A DNA stretch of 64,000 nt from Pomphorhynchus laevis (lineage: Eukaryota > Acanthocephala > Palaeacanthocephala > Echinorhynchida > Pomphorhynchidae), in contig WNNJ02001952.1 of NCBI GenBank assembly GCA_012934845.2, forward strand, positions 176,718 through 240,717, in the 5' to 3' direction. A program made the position numbers and the translations under genes. Shown piece by piece: positions 1 through 11,419 of the stretch. The stretch's first letter is position 1. Every line of letters starts with the position of its first letter. The notes below the pieces were generated by a model that was given only the letters and a program-made list of their open reading frames with translations, was not told the origin of the DNA and searched no databases.

Positions 1-710
1 AAAATGTGAACATATTTTTTTCATATGAAATTTAAAAGGCTATCTTTGGCGTAAAATGTAATTCAAATTATTTATTGAATACCACAAAAACATTTTAATA
101 TAAAATAAAATAATTTACTTTAATTTATTTTTAAAAGTAAAAATAAATATATTTAATGAAAGAAGCTTTAAACTGAAATTTATATTTAAATATATAAATA
201 TATCAAAATTTATATTTGGTATTAATAAGAATTTTGTCATTTGATGAACGGATGATAACTTTAGTAATTGATTATGTTGAACATAGCACTGTCTAATATG
301 CTTTCTTTGGTACGCTTTTAACAAAACTGTTTGTTGTTTTACTTAAATCGTGTAACTTTTTTATATAAAGTTATTCCTTATCGTTATTCGCAAAGTAGTT
401 TCTACTATCTGTAACGCTTTCTGCAGCTTCAATTGCTGTTACAATTACTGTCGTTAAAAAAAATTAACTTTTAAATTTATAATTCCTTTGTAAATAAATA
501 TTATTTTGTAATTTACTAATATTCTCTACGGGTATTTATTTTTCGTATATTCTATTGCGGTGAATTTTCTAAAGACGCTTAAGATACTATTGAAATAGGC
601 ATGGATCAAAAAGACGCAATCGTCATACACGATTCAAAAAAGAAACTATACTACAGGTAATTTAATGAGCAAATTCTTAATTTGCAATTGTATACCTTAT
701 AAATTATTAT
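1..710. other. AT-rich sequence without a recognisable gene
   Basis: Low-complexity AT-rich DNA with frequent stops in all frames. I see no coding signal, RNA gene or transposon end here. Confidence 0.5.
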
Positions 711-3031
711 ATTGTGAATAAAGGCGTTTCCGACACTTTGCTTAATTGTCCAAGGCTTACGCTCTTTATCAGATCGAATTGCTGTGCGGACCATTCTTAA
801 ACACTAGGCAGAGGTTGTTGCTGAATTGTCGCTGCAATCGTTGGATCTTTAATGGATAGGGCATGTATAATAGTAGTGCACGGATGTGCTGAGTAGACAA
901 CGGTCCAGGATTTATTTCGAAATACGACATTTAACACAATGGTGTTGCTTGATAGACTATACTTCGATTCAAGACTTTCAGTCACCATGTCACTTCTAGA
1001 CGATCAATGAGTACCCGGCAACACTCATCAGTAGAATGAAGTACTCACTGGCCGTTTCGGTTGCCTGTGTGACATTGTGAATAAAGGCGTTGCCTACACT
1101 TTGCTTAATTGTCTGAGGCTTACGCTCTTTACCAGATCGAATTACTGTGCGGACCATCCTTAAACACTAGGCAGAGGTTGTTGCTGAATTGTCGCTGCAC
1201 ACGTTGTATCCTTAATGGATACGGCATGTATAATAGTAGTGCACGGATGTGCTGAGTATACAACTGTCCAGGATTCCTTACGAAATACGGTATTTATACT
1301 AAATGGTGTTGCTTGATAGACTGTACTTCGATTCACGACTTTCAGTCACCATGTCACTTCTAGACGACCAATGAGTACCCGGCAACACTCATCAGTGGAA
1401 TCAAGTACTCACTGGTCGTTTCGGTTGACTGTCTGGCATTATAATAAAGGCGTTTCCGACACTTTGCTTAATTGTCTGAGGTTTACGCTCTTTACCAGAT
1501 CGAATTGCTGTGCGAACCATCCTTAAACACTAGGCAGAGGTTGTTGCTGAATTGTCGCCCCACTCATTGGATCCTTAATGGATACGGCATGTATAATAGT
1601 AGTGCACGGATGTGCTGAGAAGACAACGGTCCAGGATTTCTTACGAAATACGGCATTTATACTAAATGGTGCTGCTTGATAGACTGAACTTCGATTCACG
1701 ACTTTCAGTCACCATGTCACTTCTAGACGACCAGTGAGTACCCGGCAACACTCATCAGTTAAATGAAGTACTTACTGGTCGTTTCGGTTGACTGTGTGGC
1801 ATTGTGAATAAAGACGTTTCCGACACTTTGCTTAATTGTCCGAGGCTTACGCTTTTTATCAGATCGAATTGCTGTTCGGACCATCCTTAAACACTAGACA
1901 AAGGTTGTTGCTGAATTGTCGCTGCACTCGTTGGATCTTTAATGGATAGGCCATGTATAATAGTAGTGCACGGATGTGCTGAGTAGACAACGGTCCTGGA
2001 TTTATTTCGAAATACGACATTTAACACAATCGTGTTGATTGTTAGACTAGACTTCGATTCACGACTTTCAGTCACCATGTCACTTCTAGAGCAATTCGAT
2101 CTGGTAAAGAGCGTAATCCTCAGACAATTAAGCAACGTGTCGGAAACGCCTTTATTCACAATGCCACACAGTCAACCGAACGACCAGTAAGTACTTCATT
2201 CTACTGATGAGTGTTGCCGGGTACTCATTGATCGTCTAGAAGTGACATGGTGACTGAAAGTCGTGAATCGAAGTCTAGTCTATCAAGCAACACCATTTAG
2301 TATAAATAAAGTATTTCGTAAGGAATCCTGGACCGTTGTCAACTCAGCACATCCGTGCACTAGTATTATACATGCCGTATCCATTAAGGATTAAACGAAT
2401 GTAGCGACAATTCAGCAACAACCTATGCCTAGCGTTTAAGGATCGTCCGTATAGCAATTCGATCTGGTGAAGAGCGTAAGCCTCAGACAATTAAGCAAAG
2501 TGTCGGAAACGCCTTTATTCACAATGTCACACAGGTAAACAAAACGACCAGTAAGTACTTGATTCCACTGATGAGTGTTGCCGGGTACTCATTGATCGTC
2601 TAGAAGTGACATGGTGACTGAAAGTCGTGAATCGAAGTCTAGTCTATCAAGCAACACCATTGTGTTAAATGTCGTATTTCGAAATAAATCCTGGACCGTT
2701 GTCTACTCAGCACATCCGTGCACTACTATTATACATGCCCTATCCATTAAAGATCCAACGATTGCAGCGACAATTCAGCAACAACCTCTGCCTAGTGTTT
2801 AAGAATGTTTCGCACAGCAATTCGATCTGATAAAGAGCGTAAGCCTCGGACAATTAAGCAAAGTGTCGGAAACGCCTTTATTCACAATGTCACACAGGTA
2901 AACAAAACGACCAGTAAGTACTTGATTCCACTGATGAGTGTTGCCGGGTACTCATTGGTCGTCTAGAAGTGACATGGTGACTGAAAGTTGTGAATCGAAG
3001 TCCAGTCTATCAAGCAACACCATTTAGTATA
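711..3031. repeat. 363-bp tandem repeat array with internal orientation switch
   Basis: Four units lie in one orientation (starting near 714, 1077, 1440 and 1804). The fourth is cut at about 2090, and from there the same unit continues in the opposite orientation (boundaries near 2158, 2521 and 2884) until about 3031. Units are roughly 90% alike by eye. Each carries the words CTGATGAG and, about 30 bases away, CGAAACGACC on one strand, as in hammerhead-bearing repeats, but I could not fold a convincing ribozyme. Short ORFs inside (about 63 codons) merely repeat with the unit. It may be a retrozyme-like element or a satellite. Confidence 0.85.
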
Positions 3032-3050
3032 TATATTATGTTTTTTTAAT

Positions 3051-3121
3051 AACGAGCTAAGAGCAGAAAATATTCAGTGAATATTTATTATCCATTTAAT
3101 ATTTTCCGCTCTTAGCTCGTT
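3051..3121. repeat. Hairpin of about 24-bp arms
   Basis: AACGAGCTAAGAGC and the adjoining GAAAATATT recur as a near-perfect reverse complement about 25 bases downstream (mismatch at one position). It lies just beyond the end of the 363-bp array. It could be a foldback remnant; no gene is nearby for it to terminate. Confidence 0.7.
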
Positions 3122-3656
3122 TTTTGAAGAACATGATATGTATACGGTATTCTATTGAAGGATCTGAGCTAATGGTTATTTTGGATATTAACACATATAT
3201 ACATATATATAATTTATAACTAATTCATATATTATAACTAATGATATTTTAAATTAAAATTATATTATTAATTTAATTATGTAATATCATTTAATAATGA
3301 AATTATTAAATGAAATAATAAATTAATAATTATATAATTTAAAAATAGAGAAAGCATTTATTTGTTGAAATAAGTGTTTTACTATTCTATTGTCAGAGTA
3401 TTTTTATTATACGACATAAAACATTTAAATTGTTTTTACGTTTAAATTAAATAATTTTGAAAAAAATTCCATGCCAGATTTACCCGTTACGGTCAATAAT
3501 ACATGGACTCGTACTGCATTGTACATTAATCATAATATCTCTATTTAATGTCTAATTTTGCAGTGTATAAAACATCATATTTTACATCAAAGAAAATTTT
3601 GAAGCTGATTTCAATTCCTATACATTCTGATTTTAAATCTAATGTTTAGTCCAGCA

Positions 3657-4964
3657 ATGGCTGATATTTATCTTGCTTCCTATTTGTTAACATTCTGCAA
3701 GCTGTCTCCGCTTAAAATCGGTCGAGTAATTCAGGAAAGATATCAACTTTTATATTCTCGAAGTCTACGGATATTCCCCGAAGCTATCGGTAAATAAATT
3801 ATTATCGCTAAATTGGGTATAATATTAAATTAATATTATATTTAATATTAATATTAATATTAAATTAATATTATATTATATTTAATATTTTATTTGCAGG
3901 CTATTAACGCATAAAATGATGTTCAAATTTTGTAACAAAATAGTATTAATTCAAAATTGCATTGACATCTGTATTACAAATATTTAAAAATCCGTATTTA
4001 AAAGTTTGAAAACAAAATGATCGTGACAGGCTTATCATGTTGTCGCTTCTTAATCGATTTCATTATCATTATTAAAGAAATGAAATAATTTGTTCCTTTA
4101 ATTTTTTATAAATGTTTTTATTTTATATTATATATTATATAATTATATAATATATAATACAATAATATAATATATTAATTATTTATTATAAGTAAATAAA
4201 TATTTCTTATTTAGCTTAAATGTTAAAATATTAACATACACTTTAAGCAGAGTTACATAACCAATAAAATAAATATAAAATTGATGAACCTGCTTGAATT
4301 ACCTTTATGAATGAATACTCAAAGTCACAAGCAAGATCCAGAATTCAGGTTATACTCTATTACTGGTCAGGTATATGGTATTTTTCATGCGCGAAGTGCA
4401 ATCAATCTTGTCATGCATATTTAAATATCTTCTCTTATTCTGATAATTTCATTGTAGTGCTTTTATCGAGTTATACGTTCAATGCTGGTCGTTTAAAGCA
4501 TTATTACTTCAGTAATAATGCAGATGAATTTATCAGCCATTTAAACTCACCGAGTGAGTAAAATATATACATTTTTGTAGGAAAACTATGTATCAGAAAG
4601 ATAGGAATTTTCAAACTATTGCATAACATCAATTTAGGTTGAGTCCTTTACGACAGATACGGACAATATATTTATAACAATTTAATAATCTATCTAATGA
4701 TTTAATTAATCCATTTCAAGATTTGCAAACGTCTAATTTGTGAACTTTTCTACAATAACACCATCAATTGTTGGTGATGTCAGTGATTCTGCCTTCGGAA
4801 TACTAATTTTTTCAATAAATTTTATATTTTTATTTTAAGATAATTTACAGAGTAAGAATGAGGATAAAAGCCATGCACACTTTTACAAGTCAGCCGTTTT
4901 CTTAGCATTTACAGCGTTTGCTATGATTTGGTATGGATCAACTAAACGAATATTACAAAAATGA
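3657..4964 (+). CDS. Possible four-exon gene for a small membrane protein
   Basis: Proposed exons are 3657-3789, 4332-4370, 4458-4553 and 4840-4964. They join in phase to 393 nt (130 residues plus stop). Support: exon 1 opens with ATG and stays open to a GTAAAT donor; exon 2 ends at GTATAT; exon 3 follows TTGTAG and ends at a consensus GTGAGT donor; exon 4 follows TTTTAAG and ends at TGA. All junction phases (phase 1) agree. The product starts MADIYLASYLLTFCK, is rich in aromatic and basic residues, and ends with one hydrophobic segment (around FLAFTAFAMIWYG) followed by a short basic tail, as in a tail-anchored protein. I do not recognise the family. The acceptor of exon 2 has a poor pyrimidine tract and is the weakest point. 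The structure is inferred from splice signals only. Confidence 0.35.
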
Positions 4965-6322
4965 CATTGTGTTATTACAAATGTTTCAACAAAAAGAATA
5001 ATCTGTTAATTATACACAAACTGCTTTGCTATTTTTTTTTATTAAAATATTGAATATTTAAGTCCTTATTTTCGTGAGGAATTGAATATTTTGTACGACA
5101 AATATGATGTTAATGATACGTAACAGTTTACGAAATTGATTGCATAAATGATTCATTGATATCAATTATAACTGTATCTGTGATAAATTATCAATTATTA
5201 ATCGGAAATACTGTATTATTACAAATATGTTCTGTCTAATATAATTGAACTGTGTGTTTATTAATTGATTTATAAACACGTATGAACAGTTATGATAAAA
5301 CACGATAACCAGTTTGCAAATGGCGCATTATTAAATTCAATGCATAATAAACCTATTTCATTTCATTAAATATTTAATATTAAATTTTAAAGTATAAAAG
5401 AAATTATTATTTATGAATTATGAATTATGAAATTATTATTTATTTATTATTTATTATTTAAATGTCTTGATTATACTAAGTTCTTACAATTTATCCTGAC
5501 GATGTCCACAATTGGTGGAAGAAATATTGATAACAAAATCTTAAACGTTTTTAACGTTTTTTTGGCTGGGTTTGGCTCTAAAACCATTCACAAATATTTC
5601 AACCCAGCATGTCTTATTCCGATTCAATGAATATTCAACTGATATACAAAGTAAATTTTTAATCCACACGGGACACTCATGTTTACAGATAGCAAATAAT
5701 AACGATAAATAATATATTGATATATTGATAATAATACTTTGTTTTAAAGACATGCAATTTTCACAATGGAAGCAGCGAATCAATTGAAATTTGAAATAAT
5801 AACAATAATTTATATATAATATAATATGTAATATATTTATATTTTTTGTTGTACATGCTGCTGGAATCTCTGAAAGCGTTTTATATATTTATCATAGTAA
5901 CATAATCGTAATAATTATATTACCATGATAATATAATATTTGATGTTGTTTATAATGAATACATCAGATCAAATATAATATCATTTATAATTCAAAAATT
6001 GTTTATTTTTTATGCTTTTATATTTAAAGTTAAAAAGTTTAAAAAAGTATTAGCTAGCTATGCAATATTTTTAAAGGTATTCAAATATATTTAATAGATA
6101 GAATTCGCCTAACCTCATCTCGTAACTATTCTTTATGAAGTTTCCGCCAGCTATGAATGTCACTTGTTTCCTGGTATTGCTTTCAACTATTGCTAATCTT
6201 TTAAGGGCAATGTACTTAAAAGATGTACTTACAATGCCATAATTGAATGCGTACGATGCATGCTTGCTTTGATACCAGGAAGACTTATTTTGAGTGAAAG
6301 TAAACGACTAGTGTAAACGACT
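4965..6322. other. AT-rich intergenic DNA
   Basis: No coding region I can support. Short ORFs near 5430-5780 overlap on both strands and look like chance. Confidence 0.5.
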
Positions 6323-7400
6323 AATGTTAACAGAATGTAAAAAGTTTTAAATTTAAAAAACGCCAGCAAATAATGTTATGTTATTATAATGTTATAATAC
6401 CGTTAATGTATTTTTGCTTTTTCAAATAATAAATTTTATTTTGTATAGTAATCGAAATAAATATTAATTTTTGAATTTCAATAATTAAGTTGTCTTATCT
6501 ACGCAACCCTTTAGTGACCATTTATAAATAAACTCTGAATTTGTATTAAATTTTAATATTCATAAATGTTTAAAAGTAATTTTGTAAAATCGCAATGCTT
6601 TATTTTTTAATAAGTAACGTTTTGTTTGATTAACCAAAAGTTATCTGTATAGTTAGGAAAAAAGTTATTTCTAAAAGTTATCTTGATAGTTAGATAGTTA
6701 ACAACTTAGAGTAATTAATATAATATAATTTATAAGATTTTGTATAACTTATATTGTTAATATTGTTATGCACGTGTTTTACTCATATTATTCATAATTT
6801 ATAATTATCAAATCAGCTAACTGAGTCCATGTATTTAATATAATTATAAAATTAAAAAATATATATGTAATAATGCTTAATCAAAATTTAATAATTAAAT
6901 AATAAAATAAATAATTGTTAAAAGATTTTTTATAATTTAAATCAAGTTAAAATAAAAAATTGAAATTTAAAAAAGTCAATTGTTATGAATAATAAATAAC
7001 ATACGTTGTATCAGAATAAAGATTAGAGGTCATCAAGAGGAACTGCTATGCTATCAGGTTTCGGCCCCCAACTTTTCCGTAGATGGAGATTAGGCAGTTT
7101 TGAATCGAAATGGGCTGCAAATCGTTTGAAGTTTGGCGGAGTTTTCTTTGCTAGAACTTCTTATAATATTTTATTTTAAAACGTTGATATTTATGAGATC
7201 TTAATATTTATTGCATTTTTACAAAATCTAAAAAACACATATATTTTGCCTTGTTTTCAAAAGCTCTCGTTAATCACAAATCCGAGAAGGAAGTTAAATA
7301 TCCTCTCTGGTTTACCTTTGTGTATCTTGTAACCAAATTGTAATTTTATTGTTTTGATACATTAAAATATTTTTCAGAATTTGTTGTAAATGACCCGTTT
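6323..7400 (+). repeat. Left arm of a 1.1-kb inverted repeat
   Basis: This stretch reappears as its reverse complement at 13279-14346, with about 95% identity by eye and a few small indels. It includes, near 6990-7090, a member of the dispersed AT-rich family whose core reads CTATGCTATCAGGTTTCGGCC. The two arms enclose about 5.9 kb containing the EI24-like gene and a hammerhead array. The short ORFs in it are not conserved as coding. Confidence 0.9.
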
Positions 7401-8456
7401 AATATAAACTTCAATATTTTATTTATAACATATTTTGATTCTCCTTTGTAAGTATCCATTTCTGTTTCCTTTTCCAAATGTGATAAAAACCGTGACTTGA
7501 GTGATTAATTGGCACTGCTAACAGAACAGAAAAATTTACAAGGAAATTGCATGTACTCAATTTACAATAAAAAGTCGATATTTCGTAACCAAGGTATCTA
7601 TACTTTTCCTCCGAAGAGGAGAAAATATATTTCAAGTAAAATTGATCGATGGTTAGTATTTAATTTTATTTGTGGGATTTATTTATCTCATATGATATTT
7701 TACGGTCTGAATTAATTAATTGAATTGAAATTAAATTATTTTAATTTGATTTAATTTATTTCTTATTTTGAAATTTTATAAATATAGACATCGAAATTAT
7801 AAAAATGTGCTCGATATTGTATTAAATACGGACTACAGTTACTCTAATAAGATTGTCTAAAGGACGAATCCACAAGATTTCCATTCTCCTTAAAATTAAT
7901 TTTCATTTTTTCACAGCTGATCAATTAATTCAAATTTTTTACTTGTAAAAAAATGTTGGCAAGTCAATCATATCAAACTCTGATATTGTAGAATGAGCTG
8001 CGCTGTAAATAGGAAATTAAATTAAAAAAATTTAATTTAAAAAGCTTTTTAATTTAATTAAATTTAAATCAAATTTATAATTTGATTTATTTAATATATG
8101 CCGTTCGAACATCGAGAGGAATAATAAAATAAGAAATTTTTGACTAATAGTATTTTTTAATTGTTATGTTTTAACGCATAAAAGTGATTATTCAAATCTG
8201 TCCTTTTCAAGTCCACTTGAAAAATACTATTCAAGTTATGAATACAACATGACACTTGAAAATTTAAGAGCACATCTAACATATCATTGGACAACATAAA
8301 AAATATATTATAAATAAGATTGTTCATTCATTTAAGAATATTTATAATTAGGAAAGTGACAAATATTTATTTGAAGTCAACATTTTTGATAACGACTGCT
8401 ATCATCACCAGGATAAAGTATTACATTACAAGAATTGCTGTTCAAATTAATTTAAT
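7401..8456. other. AT-rich intergenic DNA
   Basis: Overlapping short ORFs on both strands at 7423-7715 show no family signature. Nothing else is recognised. Confidence 0.45.
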
Positions 8457-8546
8457 GTAATAAACAAATAAATCACTTTTCCCGCTTATTTTTATATTCT
8501 GATTGAAGGAATCGGGAAGACTCAAACAGCATAAACTGATTCTATA

Positions 8547-8621
8547 CTGTATCAACTTTTGAGTCTCATCAGTAGGGGTTGCTACACAACTAGATTGAAG
8601 TGCAACAACCCTAGACAGCTC
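8547..8621 (-). ncRNA. Hammerhead ribozyme, unit 1 (probably impaired)
   Basis: On the minus strand: GAGCTGTC (cleavage triplet GUC), stem I 5' strand TAGGGTTGTTGCAC, loop, stem I 3' strand, then CTGATGA, stem II GACTCAAAAGTT, and GATA in place of the required GAAA, followed by CAG pairing with CTG before the cleavage site. The A-to-T change in the GAAA box should reduce or abolish cleavage. Confidence 0.6.
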
Positions 8622-8858
8622 AATAAGTCTTCCTTGTACACATCAATGCACTAATGATTAATACTGGTGAGAGTATTCATCAAGAATAATAATCTCAGTA
8701 AGACCTAACATATAGGTTTCAAACGCACTCTTATCGAGTACATACACCAAGCCCCTTCATTGCTGGTTGTAATGAAATAAATGGATTACTTTTCCCGCTT
8801 ATTTTTATATTCTGATTGAAGGAATCGGGAAGACTCAAACAGCATAAACTGATTCTAT

Positions 8859-8934
8859 ACTGTATCAACTTTTGAGTCTCATCAGTAGGGGGCTGCTGCA
8901 CAACTAGATTGAAGTGCAACAACCCTAGACAGCT
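8859..8934 (-). ncRNA. Hammerhead ribozyme, unit 2 (probably impaired)
   Basis: It has the same layout as unit 1: GUC before UAGGG; a stem I of 5 plus 8 bp with a small bulge (UGUUGCAC pairs with GUGCAGCA); intact CUGAUGA; stem II with a CAAA loop; GAUA instead of GAAA. The bulge in stem I is the place where natural metazoan hammerheads make their loop-loop contact. Confidence 0.6.
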
Positions 8935-9207
8935 CAATAAGTCTTCCTTGTACACATCAATGCACTAATGATCAATACTGGTAAGAGTATTCATCACGAA
9001 TAATTATCTCACCAAGATCTAACATATAGGTTTCAAACGCACTCTTATCGAGTACATACACCAAGCCCTATCATTGCTGGTTGTAATGAAATAAATGGAT
9101 TACTTTTCCCGCTTATTTTTATATTCTGATTGAAGGAATCGGGAGACTCAAACATCATAAACTAATTCTATGTTGTTTCGCTCAAACAGCATAAACTGAC
9201 TCTATGA

Positions 9208-9283
9208 TGTTTCGACTTTTGAGTTGGAAATCAGTAGGGGGCTGCTGCACAACTGGATTGAAGTGCAGCACCCCTAGATAAAA
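9208..9283 (-). ncRNA. Hammerhead ribozyme, unit 3 (core damaged)
   Basis: This unit keeps GTCGAAAC and a near-perfect stem I (TAGGGG with CCCCTA, then TGCTGCAC with GTGCAGCA, two-base bulge). CTGATGA has decayed to CTGATTT and the cleavage triplet reads AUC. Together with its neighbours it shows what the ancestral ribozyme looked like. Confidence 0.5.
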
Positions 9284-9401
9284 CCTTGTACATATCCCTG
9301 TACTATGTAGGAATTAACACTGGTGAGAGTATTCATCACGAATAATTCACTCACCAGGACCTACAAGTACGGTTTAAATGATGTGTACTGGGACTTATTG
9401 A

Positions 9402-9476
9402 GCTGTTTCGTGGTGCTGCACTTCAATCAAGTCGAACAGCAGTCCCCTACTGATGAGACTCAAAAGTCGAAACAGC
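9402..9476 (+). ncRNA. Hammerhead ribozyme, inverted copy with intact core
   Basis: On the plus strand: GCTGTT (NUH triplet GUU), a partly mismatched stem I around GGTGCTGC and AACAGCAG, then CTGATGA (9450-9456), stem II GACT-CAAA-AGTC, GAAA (9469-9472) and CAGC, which pairs with GCTG before the cleavage site to give a 5-bp stem III. All core bases (CUGANGA and GAAA) are present. Stem I is weaker than in unit 3. Confidence 0.65.
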
Positions 9477-9492
9477 ATAGGGTTAATTTAAT

Positions 9493-10103
9493 TTATTAAA
9501 TTAATTTAAATTTAATGAATTTTTCATTTAAATTATTTAATCCAAATATTAAGCTGAATTAGTACTCCAAAATTGAAGATCTTAATTATAGACTAAAAAT
9601 TAAAATTTATGACGTGCACAAACAATATTTAGAGACGTACACCCATTATTTTTTTAAATTACATTAATGAATACCATTAAATTGCATTAATGAATATTAA
9701 GATCCAGTACATTTTTAGATTTAGATTCATTTCAATTGATATTAATGATTTGACAAAATTTAATTCATGCATTGTTCAAATTTCAACTTTTTTGACGTCG
9801 AAAATTTAACGGCAATTCGAAAGTAGAAATATGGATGCAATATAGTTTTTGCAATTATTTTATACATTTAGAAAAATATGTAGTTAGTAAATAATATTTT
9901 TCTTGTGATTTCGAGTCATTTTACAATGAATCGAATAAAAATCAACATCTGTAATTTAGTTTTAAGTTAATTAGCTTAAGATTGGAAACTGAACATCAAA
10001 GGGGGAAATTAAAATTTAATTTTTATTAAAGTTAATTGGATGAAATTGATCTTTAAAATTTAGGTAACCACAATTAAGATGCGTTGAAATCTTAAAGGAA
10101 ACA
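9493..10103. other. AT-rich 5' flank of the EI24-like gene
   Basis: No coding signal or recognisable promoter motif. It presumably holds the promoter and 5' UTR of the next gene. Confidence 0.4.
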
Positions 10104-11081
10104 ATGCAGAATAAAAATTACCCGTTTTACAATTGCATTGTATTAGCGCTTGATGTGCTAAATGGTTTTTTAGCAGGGTTAAGGCATTTTTTAATCGGAT
10201 TCACCACTGTTGTTATCTTTGAATTAAAACTGTTAACTAATATTCAAAGCAGATCCGCCTATTATAGTGAGAAGCTATCTCGAACAATTTGGATTGCACT
10301 TATCTGTCAATCACTGCTGTTCGTTATTGTATCCTTAACGTACGACTATCTCTTAATTCCCTTAAATATCAAAGTGCACGAAACCATAATAGGGAATTGT
10401 AATTTGATTGATAAGTATCAACTCTTGATAAATGTAATATATACAGTGTGTTGGTCCGTACCTGCGTTTATCCTAAGTAAAATATACGGAGGAAAGATAG
10501 CTTTGCTTATGTTTAAAAGAACACAGCAAGAAATATCCGCTAATGTCGCTGAAGCGAAAGGTCAACAAAAATTGAATGACAAAAGAATAATTCCAATACA
10601 AAAAAAGTTTGAACAAATGTTCACACTCAGTGGTACCTATGTACTTATAATCGTTATTAAATTAATCACGGCTGATTATCTCATATGCAGAGGGATAGTG
10701 AATGCATGTCTTTCACTTCTCTATGCATTCTATGCATTTGATTTTTCGTGGACTTTAAATGGTGAAGATCTGAAGAACCGATGCACCAAGCTTGCTCAAT
10801 ATTGGCCCTACTTCACCGGCTTTGGAATCACCTTCGTTGTTGTTCTCGGAAAGGCGTCAGCAATAAGTTTTCTAACAAGCACAGCTGTATACGTGGTCAT
10901 ATATCCGCTATTGGTCATGGTTGCTACGAGAATACAAAATGAAAAGATGTATATTAAGTATAAAGCGCCATTCGGTTTCTGGATATTACATCCTGCCAAC
11001 TATATAATTAACGTATTGATCAACAATTGGAACCTGTTTTATAAGTGGTTTGTACAAAAATATGAGCCCGTGAGTATTTAA
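10104..11081 (+). CDS. EI24-family ER membrane protein (etoposide-induced 2.4 homologue)
   Basis: A single uninterrupted 325-residue frame, close to the 340 or so residues of animal EI24. It has several hydrophobic segments (around residues 8-40, 61-85, 108-130, 172-210 and 236-275). The family hallmark is clear: an aromatic-rich stretch LLYAFYAFDFSWTLNG is followed by a charged linker and WPYFTGFG at 234-241, matching the YxFEY...WPYYFGFG region of known EI24 proteins. Upstream, WSVPAFILSKI resembles the WVLPLFVLSK segment. EI24 is an ER membrane protein linked to autophagy and p53-induced cell death in mammals; that role here is inferred from the family. The N-terminal part is diverged and lacks the long basic stretch of vertebrate EI24, so an upstream exon is possible, but the ATG at 10104 fits. 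No intron is visible. The gene lies between the arms of a 1.1-kb inverted repeat. Confidence 0.85.
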   Translation: MQNKNYPFYNCIVLALDVLNGFLAGLRHFLIGFTTVVIFELKLLTNIQSRSAYYSEKLSRTIWIALICQSLLFVIVSLTYDYLLIPLNIKVHETIIGNCNLIDKYQLLINVIYTVCWSVPAFILSKIYGGKIALLMFKRTQQEISANVAEAKGQQKLNDKRIIPIQKKFEQMFTLSGTYVLIIVIKLITADYLICRGIVNACLSLLYAFYAFDFSWTLNGEDLKNRCTKLAQYWPYFTGFGITFVVVLGKASAISFLTSTAVYVVIYPLLVMVATRIQNEKMYIKYKAPFGFWILHPANYIINVLINNWNLFYKWFVQKYEPVSI

Positions 11082-11419
11082 AGGAAGAATAATTTGATTT
11101 TAAAATTATCCTTAGCAACTTTATGTAAAACTAAATCTCCTACTATCTATTTTAGAAAATAAAGCTAATTTGTCAAACTTAAATACATCAAACGCATGTC
11201 AAAATTATGAACATGTCAAATTATAAAACTGGCAAAGTTATGTTTGTGAACATCTCAAACATATTACGTGTTAATAATGTTCAATTTCTTAGTACAAAAA
11301 TCTAAATTTTAAAATTAGCAAAGTGTAATCTATATTTTTATTAATTTGGAAAATATAAAGTTTAAATTGGGAAAATTCGTTTCCAATCCGAATTATTACA
11401 ATAACGCTAGGAAACAGAA
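11082..11419. other. 3' flank of the EI24-like gene
   Basis: AT-rich. AATAAAG at about 11158 could act as the poly(A) signal of the EI24-like gene. Nothing else is recognised. Confidence 0.35.

Larger units (their letters stand above)
8457..9482 (-). mobile_element. Retrozyme-like array: 313-bp units carrying hammerhead ribozymes
   Basis: Three head-to-tail units have period about 313 (the word CTTTTCCCGC starts at 8476, 8789 and 9103), followed by a short inverted piece (about 9345-9482). On the minus strand each unit holds a hammerhead ribozyme (listed separately). The array is flanked by the 10-base direct repeat TTAATTTAAT at 8447-8456 and 9483-9492, consistent with a target-site duplication, though this is AT-rich and could arise by chance. 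There is no protein gene. Unit size, tandem layout and ribozyme match the metazoan retrozymes described in the literature, which replicate through small circular RNAs. The active strand would be minus for units 1-3 and plus for the inverted end. Confidence 0.75.

Noticed and set aside
2560-2620. Canonical hammerhead in the 363-bp unit
   Set aside because: CUGAUGAG is followed by GAGU...ACUC but then AUUG rather than GAAA, and stems I and III could not be paired.
2611-2802. Repeated 63-codon ORFs (MVTES...) as a small gene family
   Set aside because: They recur only because the 363-bp unit repeats; other units carry stops and the reverse strand is equally open.
711-3031. CRISPR-like array
   Set aside because: Repeat units are 363 bp with no short-repeat/unique-spacer alternation, and the window is eukaryotic.
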